DNA from: Rahnella inusitata
Lineage (GTDB): Bacteria > Pseudomonadota > Gammaproteobacteria > Enterobacterales > Enterobacteriaceae
Assembly (NCBI RefSeq): GCF_003263515.1
Contig: NZ_JYDE01000013.1
Location: forward strand, 50,094 to 114,093
Length of the DNA: 64,000 nt
Reading direction: 5' to 3'
The stretch's first letter is position 1. Each line of letters opens with the position of its first letter. The position numbers and the translations under genes were made by a program. The notes under the pieces were generated by a model. The model ran no database searches and was not told the DNA's origin. It saw only the letters and a list, made by a program, of their open reading frames with translations. Below are positions 56,998 to 64,000 of the stretch, one piece after another.

Positions 56998-57491
56998 AAT
57001 TCCGGGCGAAAATCAGGAAGGATCCCTCTCAATACCATCAGCAGGGCAGTGCCATGATATTGAGTATTATGGTGATGATGGGGCTGGGTATGATTGCACT
57101 GAACTCCCTGCAACAACAGCTTTCCGCCGGGCTGGCTCTGACATCCCATCAGCACCGGTATGCGATTGCCTGGGAGAATGCTGCGTCTTCACTGAGCTGG
57201 GGAGTCAGCGAGCCGTGGAAATTAACGGCACAGACAAAGTGGCAATGTCAGACGTTGACCGCCGGGATCGTGACTGCGGGGTCAGGGCGTACCTGTGTCC
57301 GCCCTTCACTACGTGAAGATGTTTTTGTGGTGCGCGGAGAAGGGAGAGCGTCGGAAGGGGGAGAGCCCGTGCTCCTTTACCAGCAGGTTAGCGCGCAAAA
57401 ACAAGCGGATGGCTTGCTGATTTTTTCCCCACTCAGGCAAGGCTGGCTGGATTTCTGTCCGGAAGCCGATGAGTTGTTCTGTGATGACTGA
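56994..57491 (+). CDS. ygdB: YgdB-type minor pilin-like protein (PilX-like)
   Basis: This 165-residue protein has one N-terminal membrane helix after a short basic leader (QQGSAMILSIMVMMGLGMIAL). This resembles the PilX/GspK-type pseudopilins, which lack the usual Glu5. The C-terminal GLLIFSPLRQGWLDFCP segment corresponds to E. coli YgdB (IVFSPRGWSDFCP). It overlaps ppdB by 4 bp and ppdC by 8 bp. Confidence 0.85.
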   Translation: MKFRAKIRKDPSQYHQQGSAMILSIMVMMGLGMIALNSLQQQLSAGLALTSHQHRYAIAWENAASSLSWGVSEPWKLTAQTKWQCQTLTAGIVTAGSGRTCVRPSLREDVFVVRGEGRASEGGEPVLLYQQVSAQKQADGLLIFSPLRQGWLDFCPEADELFCDD

Positions 57492-57843
57492 GAAAGAAAT
57501 CAATCAGCAAGGATTTAGCCTGCCGGAAGTGATGATCGCCACGCTGCTGCTCTCAGTATCGGTACTTGGATTGCTCAACTATTTTCAATCGCTGAGTCAG
57601 GGTTTTATGCGTCAGTGGCAGGTGCAGCAGGCGTGGTCAGAGGCGCACTCAGAGTTAGAAGCCTATTCGGTCAGCGGAAACGGGACTCAACCGATGAATA
57701 AAGATTGGGAGTATCAGATATCCGGTTTTTCTGCCGGCCAGCGATGCACACTTGTCAGTGTAACTATCCGTTCACCGGCACAATATCAGGCACGTTTGCA
57801 GCGTTTAGTTTGCGAGCCAGATACAGGTAAACCTTCCGCTTAA
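57484..57843 (+). CDS. ppdC: Type IV-like prepilin PpdC
   Basis: This 119-residue pseudopilin has the prepilin motif NQQG-FSLPEVMIATLLLSVSVLG and two late cysteines that may form a disulfide. The ATG at 57484 overlaps the ygdB stop; an ATG at 57469 is also in frame. In E. coli and relatives recC begins just after ppdC; here 272 bp of non-coding sequence lead to ptrA. Confidence 0.85.
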   Translation: MTEKEINQQGFSLPEVMIATLLLSVSVLGLLNYFQSLSQGFMRQWQVQQAWSEAHSELEAYSVSGNGTQPMNKDWEYQISGFSAGQRCTLVSVTIRSPAQYQARLQRLVCEPDTGKPSA

Positions 57844-58115
57844 GCAGGAGAAATACCGTTAAGCCGCTTGCAATGACAGCCTAACTGCATAGAGTGGTTT
57901 AAACAGGTGATTCATCTGGAGGGAATAACGCCCCCGGTTGCTAAAAGTGATACAGCGACAGGTTATACATCCCGACACAGATTTTTCGACAACTATCCTG
58001 CATCTGCGGGGTCTGAAAAGACTCAACGGCATAAAACAGCAGGTTGAGGTTCATCAGTGGTTGAACCGTCATTTTTGCCCGTGTGGCACGTATATTGGAT
58101 TGAGGGAGAGTGGCA
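57844..58115 (+). other. ppdC-ptrA gap, the site where recC is expected
   Basis: The 272 bp show no recognisable piece of RecC. A good ribosome-binding site (CTGGAGGG, 57915-57922) stands before a TTG-initiated frame (57938-58123, 61 codons) beginning LLKV. RecC starts with a related MLRV/MFTV-type sequence, but the likeness ends after four residues and I do not trust it. The last third should hold the ptrA promoter. Nothing suggests a transposon. Confidence 0.6.
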
Positions 58116-61001
58116 ATGTTTAAACAGGTTACCCGATTCACAGGGTTACTGTTGTTATTGACCTTTTGGGCCCCTGTTGTTTCAAGTGCCGCCGGTTGGC
58201 AGCCTTATGCACAAGCTATCAATAAAAGTCAGAATGACCCGCGTCAGTATCAGGCGATAACGCTGGCGAATGATATGACGGTTTTGCTCGTTTCTGATCC
58301 TGATGCGCCTAAATCTCTCGCCGCTTTGGCTATTCCCGTCGGCTCGCTCGAAGATCCTGACTCACAGTTAGGTCTGGCTCACTACACTGAACACATGCTG
58401 CTGATGGGATCCAAAAAATATCCCCAGCCAGAAAGCCTTTCCGAATTTCTCAAGAAACATGGCGGCAGCCATAACGGTAGCACCGCATCCTATCGCACAG
58501 CATTCTATCTGGAAGTTGAAAATGACGCCCTTCCTGAAGCGGTAGATCGCCTTTCCGATGCAATCGGTGAACCGTTGTTAGACCCAGCCAATGGTGACCG
58601 CGAACGCAACGCGGTGAATGCTGAACTGACCATGGCACGTTCACGCGACGGAATGCGTATGGCACAGGTACGCGCTGAAACACTGAACCCTGAGCATCCT
58701 GGTTCGCGCTATTCAGGCGGTAATCTCGATACCCTAAAAGACAAGCCTGGCAGCAAGTTGCACGATCAACTGACGGATTTCTATCATCGTTACTACTCTG
58801 CCAATCTGATGGTCGGCGTGATTTATAGCAATAAACCTTTGCCGGAACTGGCGCAGCTGGCCGCAGACACTTTCGGGCAGATTGCCAATCATCATGCTGC
58901 CGTACCGCCGATTACCGTGCCGACCTTAACGGATAAACAGAAAGGCGAATATATCCATTTTGTTCCCGCACAGCCGCGCAAAGAGTTACGCGTTGAGTTC
59001 GCCATTGATAACAACAGCGCCGCGTTTCGCAGCAAAACGGATACCTATATCAGCTACCTGATCGGTAACCGCAGTCTGAATACATTGTCTGACTGGCTGC
59101 AAAAACAAGGCTATGCCGACGGTATCAGTGCCGGTGCGGACCCGATGGTCAACCGCAATCAGGGCGTGTTCAATATTTCAGTTTCGCTGACGGATAAAGG
59201 TCTCGCCGAGCGCGATACCGTCATTGCCGCCATCTTCAGCTATTTGCATGAAATGCGCGAGCAGGGCATAAAGAAACCCTATTTTGATGAAATCGCCCAC
59301 GTGATGGCGCTGGACTTCCGCTATCCGGCGCTGACGCGGGATATGGATTACGTCGAATGGCTGGTGGATACCATGTTGCGCGTGCCGGTAGAACACGTTC
59401 TGGATTCGCCTTATCTGACGGACCAATACGATCCGAAAGCGATCGAATCGAGGCTGGATGAAATGACGCCACAAAATGCGCGTTATTGGATAATCAGCCC
59501 AAATGAGCCACACAATAAAGTCGCTTACTTTGTGAATGCGCCTTACCAGGTCGATAAAGTCCCGCCACAAACTTTCGAGCAATGGAAATCCCTGGGGGAG
59601 GGAATCAAACTTACTCTGCCTGAGCTGAACCCATACATTCCTGACTCTCTGGCGCTGGTGACCAGAGATTCGAAAGCGACAAAACCTGAACTGCTGGTTG
59701 AAGATAAAGGCCTGCGCGTATTTTACATGCCAAGCCGCTTCTTCGCTGATGAACCGAAAGCCAGCGTGACGGTATCCTTTCGTAATGAACAGGCATTAAG
59801 CACGGCGAAAAATCAGGTGCTTTATGGCCTGACGGATTATCTTACCGGCGTAGCGTTTGATCAGTTGAGTTATCAGGCTTCTATCGGCGGGTTGAGCTTT
59901 GGTACGTCGCCAGACAACGGGCTGCAGTTTACCGCCAGCGGTTTCACCGAATGTCTGCCGGACTTACTGGCCGCACTGGTGGACAGCTATCCTGATTTCA
60001 AACCCACGCAGCAACAGCTTGATCAGGCTAAGTCATGGTATCGGGAGCGATTAGCCTCTGCGGATAAAGGCAAAGCCTTCGAATTAGCACTGCAGCCGGT
60101 TCAGCTGCTTTCGCGCGTACCTTACACTGAACGTTCAGAACGCGAGAAGCTGGTTGCGGGTATCACGCTCGATGACGTAAATGCCTACCGTGAGCAGTTG
60201 ATTCATCACGCCGCGGTGGAAATCATGGTGGTGGGTAACATGACAGGCGATCAGGTGAAAGCCATGTCCCAGCAGATTATGCAGAAGCTGGGGGCGCACG
60301 GAACCGATTGGTGGCGCGGAACGCAGGCCGTTGTGACTGAGCCTCAGAAAGCCAATATCCAGCGTGTCGGCAGCAGTTCTGACTCGGCGCTGGCCGCCGT
60401 GTATGTACCGACCGGTTATGATGAAGTCCAGAGCATGGGCTATAGCGCATTGCTCGGGCAAATTATTCAGCCGTGGTTCTACAGCCAGCTTCGCACGCAG
60501 GAGCAACTCGGTTATGCGGTGTTTGCGTTCCCCATTCCTGTCGGTAAACAGTGGGGGATCGGTTTCTTACTGCAAAGTAACAGCAAGCAACCGGACTATC
60601 TGTATCAGCGCTATCTGGCCTTTTACCCACAGGCCGAAAAACGTCTGCGTGAAATGAAAGACGCGGAGTTTATTCAGTACAAACAAGGGCTGGTAAATGA
60701 AATGCAGCAACGCCCGCAAACGCTGGATGAAGAATCTGACAGATTAGGTAATGATTTCAGCCGGGGGAATGCGCAGTTTGATACGCGTACCAATGTTATC
60801 CGTGTGATTGCCGGGCTGACGCAAACGCAGCTGGCGGATTACTTCCATCAGGCCGTAATTAAACAGGACGGTCTGGCGATGTTGTCTCAGGTCTCTGGCA
60901 GTGACAGTAAAACGCCGCACTACGCTGCGCCGGAAGGTTTCAAAACCTACACTGATACTTCAACATTGCAGAAAACCCTGAAATCACAGACTGATAAATA
61001 A
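58116..61001 (+). CDS. ptrA: Protease III (pitrilysin)
   Basis: This 961-residue periplasmic zinc metallopeptidase of the M16 family degrades small peptides such as insulin B chain. It has a Sec signal peptide (MFKQVTRFTGLLLLLTFWAPVVSSAA). The inverted zinc motif HxxEH is HYTEH (His89, Glu92, His93), and a distal Glu in NAVNAELTMAR completes the site. The whole length matches E. coli PtrA (962). The start at 58116 has GGGAG upstream. In E. coli ptrA lies between recC and recB; both neighbours are missing here, yet the gene is intact. Confidence 0.97.
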   Translation: MFKQVTRFTGLLLLLTFWAPVVSSAAGWQPYAQAINKSQNDPRQYQAITLANDMTVLLVSDPDAPKSLAALAIPVGSLEDPDSQLGLAHYTEHMLLMGSKKYPQPESLSEFLKKHGGSHNGSTASYRTAFYLEVENDALPEAVDRLSDAIGEPLLDPANGDRERNAVNAELTMARSRDGMRMAQVRAETLNPEHPGSRYSGGNLDTLKDKPGSKLHDQLTDFYHRYYSANLMVGVIYSNKPLPELAQLAADTFGQIANHHAAVPPITVPTLTDKQKGEYIHFVPAQPRKELRVEFAIDNNSAAFRSKTDTYISYLIGNRSLNTLSDWLQKQGYADGISAGADPMVNRNQGVFNISVSLTDKGLAERDTVIAAIFSYLHEMREQGIKKPYFDEIAHVMALDFRYPALTRDMDYVEWLVDTMLRVPVEHVLDSPYLTDQYDPKAIESRLDEMTPQNARYWIISPNEPHNKVAYFVNAPYQVDKVPPQTFEQWKSLGEGIKLTLPELNPYIPDSLALVTRDSKATKPELLVEDKGLRVFYMPSRFFADEPKASVTVSFRNEQALSTAKNQVLYGLTDYLTGVAFDQLSYQASIGGLSFGTSPDNGLQFTASGFTECLPDLLAALVDSYPDFKPTQQQLDQAKSWYRERLASADKGKAFELALQPVQLLSRVPYTERSEREKLVAGITLDDVNAYREQLIHHAAVEIMVVGNMTGDQVKAMSQQIMQKLGAHGTDWWRGTQAVVTEPQKANIQRVGSSSDSALAAVYVPTGYDEVQSMGYSALLGQIIQPWFYSQLRTQEQLGYAVFAFPIPVGKQWGIGFLLQSNSKQPDYLYQRYLAFYPQAEKRLREMKDAEFIQYKQGLVNEMQQRPQTLDEESDRLGNDFSRGNAQFDTRTNVIRVIAGLTQTQLADYFHQAVIKQDGLAMLSQVSGSDSKTPHYAAPEGFKTYTDTSTLQKTLKSQTDK

Positions 61002-61023
61002 TGTGATTTGAAATTCAGAAAGC

Positions 61024-61050
61024 AAAAAGGACGCGTTAGCGTCCTTTTTT
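61024..61050. terminator. Bidirectional terminator between ptrA and argA
   Basis: The stem AAAAAGGACGC / GCGTCCTTTTT with the loop GTTA sits in a gap of 67 bp between two convergent genes. This is all that remains where recB and recD would normally lie. Confidence 0.92.
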
Positions 61051-61068
61051 ATGGATGAAAATCAGTGT

Positions 61069-62394
61069 TTAGAGCTCGGAAATCAGGATTTTAGAACGGC
61101 GCTGATAGTTATACATTTCCTGCTTCTGAATCGGCAGAACATCTACTTCGGCCGGTTTGAAGCCACGTTCCTGGAACCAATGGATGCTGCGGGTGGTGAG
61201 CACGAACAGACGGTTTAGGCCCATTTGCTTCGCCTGGCTGGCCACTCGCTGCAACAGCATTTCGCCGCGTGATGAACTGCGGTAGTCAGGATGCACTGCT
61301 ACGCATGCCATTTCACCGATGCCTTCATCGTGGAACGGATACAGGGCCGCACAAGCGATGGTCAGGTTATCCCGTTCGATAATGGTGAATTTATCTATTT
61401 CCATTTCCAGCTGTTCGCGGGAGCGGCGCACCAGGATTCCCTGTTGTTCCAGCGGACGGATCAGTTCGAGGATCCCGCCGATGTCGTTGATGGTCGCGCG
61501 GCGAACCTGTTCGGCACTTTCCATCACGATTTGTGTGCCGATGCCGTCGCGTGAGAACAGCTCCTGAATCAACGCGCCATCTTCCTGGTAGCTGATCAAA
61601 TGACTGCGACGTACGCCGCTGCGGCAGGCTTTCACCGCACCGCGCAGGAAGCGCACTGTGCCTGAGAGGTAATCGCCGCTGGCTTCCATTGTATCAATAC
61701 GAAGCTGCGCATCATTTGGAAACAGCTCGGAAATGATATTGCCTTCTTCGTTTATCACGCCCTGTGAAGAACAGAAGCCTATCATCTTCTCAGCTTTCAG
61801 TTTGATGGCCAGCTGCGTCGCGACTTCTTCGGACGTCAGGTTAAAACTTTCCCCGGTGACCGACACCGCAACTGGCCCCATCAGTACAATGGCGTTACTG
61901 TCGAGCTGGCGGTGAATCGCTTCTTCGTCGATGCGGCGGATACGGCCACTGTGGCAGTAATCAATACCGTCATCCACGCCCAGCGGCTGAGCAATAATAA
62001 AGTTACCGGAAACGACGTTGATGTGCGCGCCCTGTAGCGGAGTATTATTCAGACTCATCGACAGGCGGGCAGTAATATCCAGCTGCAAAAGCCCCGCCGC
62101 CTGCTTCACGAGTTCGAGGGCGCGGGCGTCGGTGACACGGATATTTTTATGATAAATCGGCTCACAATTGTGGTCGGCGAGATTCTCGTCGATTTGCGGA
62201 CGCGCGCCATAAACGACGACAAGCCGGATCCCTAAGCTGTGTAACAGACCGATATCATTGACAATATTGCTGAAGTTCTCATGCTCAATGGCTTCTCCAC
62301 CGAGCATGACAACGAATGTTTTGCCACGGTGCGCATTGATATAGGGAACTGAGTGGCGAAATCCCTGAACCAGTTCAGTACTACGTTCCTTCAC
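61069..62394 (-). CDS. argA: Amino-acid N-acetyltransferase (N-acetylglutamate synthase)
   Basis: This 441-residue enzyme catalyses the first step of arginine synthesis, acetylation of glutamate, and is feedback-inhibited by arginine. The N-terminal amino-acid-kinase-like domain ([24 protein letters not shown]) carries the arginine site. The C-terminal GNAT domain has [17 protein letters not shown] and [14 protein letters not shown]. It matches E. coli ArgA (443). Translation starts at GTG 62392-62394 with GAGG upstream. ArgR boxes lie directly before it. Confidence 0.97.
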   Translation of the reverse strand: MKERSTELVQGFRHSVPYINAHRGKTFVVMLGGEAIEHENFSNIVNDIGLLHSLGIRLVVVYGARPQIDENLADHNCEPIYHKNIRVTDARALELVKQAAGLLQLDITARLSMSLNNTPLQGAHINVVSGNFIIAQPLGVDDGIDYCHSGRIRRIDEEAIHRQLDSNAIVLMGPVAVSVTGESFNLTSEEVATQLAIKLKAEKMIGFCSSQGVINEEGNIISELFPNDAQLRIDTMEASGDYLSGTVRFLRGAVKACRSGVRRSHLISYQEDGALIQELFSRDGIGTQIVMESAEQVRRATINDIGGILELIRPLEQQGILVRRSREQLEMEIDKFTIIERDNLTIACAALYPFHDEGIGEMACVAVHPDYRSSSRGEMLLQRVASQAKQMGLNRLFVLTTRSIHWFQERGFKPAEVDVLPIQKQEMYNYQRRSKILISEL

Positions 62395-62408
62395 GGCAAA
62401 ACCTCGTT

Positions 62409-62443
62409 TGAATTTTTATTCGTAATTTCTGTATTTTTATTCT
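62409..62443 (-). promoter_or_regulatory. Two ARG boxes before argA
   Basis: TGAATTTTTATTCG (62409-62422) and TGTATTTTTATTCT (62430-62443) match the ArgR consensus TGAAT-WWWW-ATTCA with one and two mismatches. Their centres are exactly 21 bp apart, the spacing of a functional ArgR hexamer site. They begin 15 bp from the GTG start. Confidence 0.85.
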
Positions 62444-62623
62444 TTTAGGGCTGTGTGGCAAGTAAGAAATCTCTGTTTTTCTATTAACAACGATTACAAA
62501 CACACAACAAATTGATATATCGAAATAATGTTTAGGAATGACATGCAGGGAAGGATTGGTTAAAATTCTCAAACTGAGCTTTTTATCAACACTTTAAGAC
62601 TTTTAAAACCTGTTTGAGACTGC

Positions 62624-63874
62624 ATGACTGACGATAACCACAACCCCGGAAGACGACGACTTCTTCAAACCGTAGCGGCTTCCTGGATGCTCAGTGTGAG
62701 TAAAGTGGGGTTCGCTGCCAGTTCACAGATTATTGCCGTGCGTATCTGGCCCTCTTCGACTTATACCCGCATCACGCTGGAATCCAGTACTCCTCTGAAG
62801 TATAAGCAGTTTCTGCTGAGCTCACCCGCGCGCGTGGTGGTAGATATCGAAGGCGTTCACCTCAACAGCGTGCTGAAAGGCCTGGGGGATAAGGTCCAGC
62901 AGAGCGATCCTTATATTCAGCAGGCGCGGGTAGGGCAGTTTGATGCCAACACTGTGCGAATGGTGCTTGAGCTCAAGCGCTCAATCAATCCTCATGTATT
63001 CACGCTTAAACCGGTGGCAGAGTTTCACAACCGACTGGTCGTCGATCTGTATCCGGAAGAAGGTGCGGTCAGCGCTGAGGATGATCCGCTGCTGGCATTA
63101 CTGGAAGATTACAATCGCGGGGATGTGGAAAGGACTTTGCCGCCGGAAGCCGCAAAAGACGGGCAGGCAGGGCGCAGCAGACCACTGGTCATCATGTTAG
63201 ATCCCGGTCACGGCGGTGAAGACCCCGGCGCTATCGGAAAATATAAAACGCGTGAAAAAGACGTCGTTTTGCAGATTGCCCGCCGGTTGCAAAAGCTTAT
63301 TGCCCGTGAAAAGAATATGAAAGCGCACATGACCCGCAATGAAGACGTCTTTATTCCGCTGAAAGTGCGTGTCGCCAAAGCGCGAAAGTTGCGGGCCGAT
63401 CTGTTTATCTCCATTCATGCCGATGCGTTTACCAGCCGGGCGGCTAAAGGCTCGTCCGTTTTCGCCTTATCGACGAAGGGGGCGACCAGTTCAGCGGCAC
63501 GTTTTCTGGCGCAGACTCAGAACGAATCCGACCAGATTGGCGGCGTGAGTAAAAGTGGTGACAAGTATCTCGATCACACGATGTTTGATTTGGTGCAGAC
63601 AGCGACTATCAACGACAGTCTGAAATTCGGCAAGGAAGTGCTGACGCGGATGGGAAAGATTAACCCTCTGCATAAAAACAAAGTGGATCAGGCCGGATTT
63701 GCAGTGCTCAAAGCACCGGACATCCCGTCCATTCTGGTGGAAACCGCGTTTATCAGTAACATTAATGAAGAGAAGAAACTGCGTACGGCACATTTTCAGC
63801 AGCAGGTCGCGGAATCAATACTGGCAGGGATAAAGGCCTATTTCGCTCAGGGTGGAATGTCTGCAAGGGGGTAA
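62624..63874 (+). CDS. amiC: N-acetylmuramoyl-L-alanine amidase AmiC
   Basis: This 416-residue periplasmic amidase splits septal peptidoglycan during daughter-cell separation and is activated by NlpD. A Tat signal ([13 protein letters not shown]) leads to an AMIN domain (about residues 35-140) that targets the septum. The amidase_3 domain has zinc ligands in [14 protein letters not shown], the Glu and His of SIHADAF, and the Glu in [11 protein letters not shown]. It matches E. coli AmiC (417) and follows divergently from argA. Confidence 0.97.
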   Translation: MTDDNHNPGRRRLLQTVAASWMLSVSKVGFAASSQIIAVRIWPSSTYTRITLESSTPLKYKQFLLSSPARVVVDIEGVHLNSVLKGLGDKVQQSDPYIQQARVGQFDANTVRMVLELKRSINPHVFTLKPVAEFHNRLVVDLYPEEGAVSAEDDPLLALLEDYNRGDVERTLPPEAAKDGQAGRSRPLVIMLDPGHGGEDPGAIGKYKTREKDVVLQIARRLQKLIAREKNMKAHMTRNEDVFIPLKVRVAKARKLRADLFISIHADAFTSRAAKGSSVFALSTKGATSSAARFLAQTQNESDQIGGVSKSGDKYLDHTMFDLVQTATINDSLKFGKEVLTRMGKINPLHKNKVDQAGFAVLKAPDIPSILVETAFISNINEEKKLRTAHFQQQVAESILAGIKAYFAQGGMSARG

Positions 63875-63933
63875 ATAGTAAAGGGATATCAGGAAGAGAA
63901 GGGGGACAGGATTCTGTCGCCAAAATTTAGAGA

Positions 63934-63957
63934 CAAAAAAACACCCGTTAAGGTGCC
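63934..63957 (-). terminator. Probable minus-strand terminator at the right edge
   Basis: Read on the minus strand, GCACCTTAACGGGTG is followed by seven T. It would end a gene entering from the right; the preceding eight codons plus TAA (63974-64000) are open but too short to identify. Confidence 0.5.
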
Positions 63958-64000
63958 TGATGTTTACTGGTTTTTAGTAGTTGGTTGCGGGGGCCGGATT

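Noticed and set aside
57938..58123. 61-codon TTG-started frame between ppdC and ptrA
   Set aside because: It has a ribosome-binding site but no recognisable family and runs into the ptrA start; it is reported only as a possible scar, not as a gene.
63974..64000. Possible minus-strand C-terminus (eight codons then TAA) at the right edge
   Set aside because: Too short to support; the terminator next to it makes it plausible, but no family can be assigned.

Overview
The window looks like a chromosome segment of a gammaproteobacterium of the order Enterobacterales, most likely a Yersiniaceae-type genus such as Rahnella, Ewingella, Rouxiella or Serratia. This is inferred from protein similarity that I recognise and from gene order; no search was run. 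From about 33 kb onward the order is the one known around 64 min of the E. coli chromosome: lysR-lysA, galR, OmrA-type sRNA, aas-lplT, tas, ygdR-like, mutH, DARS2, rppH-ptsP, lgt-thyA, ppdA-ppdB-ygdB-ppdC, ptrA, argA, amiC. There is no prophage, insertion sequence, integrase or CRISPR array.

Layout. 0-3 kb: the 3' part of a large secreted-type protein of unknown function, tRNA-Gly(CCC), and an AT-rich island with one gene encoding a papain-like Cys-His-Asp protein that may be an effector. 3-10.7 kb: argG, an AsnC-type regulator divergent from a DUF2000 gene, a chemoreceptor, sotB, and a two-gene operon (M15 carboxypeptidase plus C26 gamma-glutamyl hydrolase) that could serve muropeptide or gamma-glutamyl peptide breakdown. 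11-20 kb: a translationally coupled MdtABC-type RND pump with its own outer-membrane channel. 20-23 kb: a Tat-exported flavoprotein and a triheme cytochrome c, probably a periplasmic amine or polyamine oxidation system. 23.7-26 kb: a glucose-family PTS permease and a HutC-type GntR regulator with matching operator-like sites. 26-33 kb: an SbmA/YddA-type ABC exporter, a small TPR protein, a DUF805 protein, a metallo-beta-lactamase-fold protein with a degenerate metal motif divergent from a LysR regulator, and an MFS exporter. 35.5-40.8 kb: a beta-glucoside (cellobiose-type) PTS cluster with an UxuR-like regulator, lying between lysA and galR, which are neighbours in E. coli. A BisC-like molybdoenzyme lies between galR and the sRNA.

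The most striking observation is at 57.8-61.1 kb. In E. coli and its relatives the order is ppdC-recC-ptrA-recB-recD-argA. Here ppdC is followed after 272 bp directly by ptrA, and ptrA after 67 bp (holding only a terminator) by argA. recC, recB and recD are therefore absent from their standard site while the protease gene between them is intact and full length. Whether the cell has RecBCD, AddAB or another end-processing nuclease elsewhere cannot be told from this window.

Regulatory elements that can be read directly include two ARG boxes exactly 21 bp apart before argA, a GalR operator before galR, an OmrA/OmrB-type sRNA gene, the DnaA-box cluster of DARS2 between mutH and rppH, paired GntR-family operators, and several intrinsic terminators.
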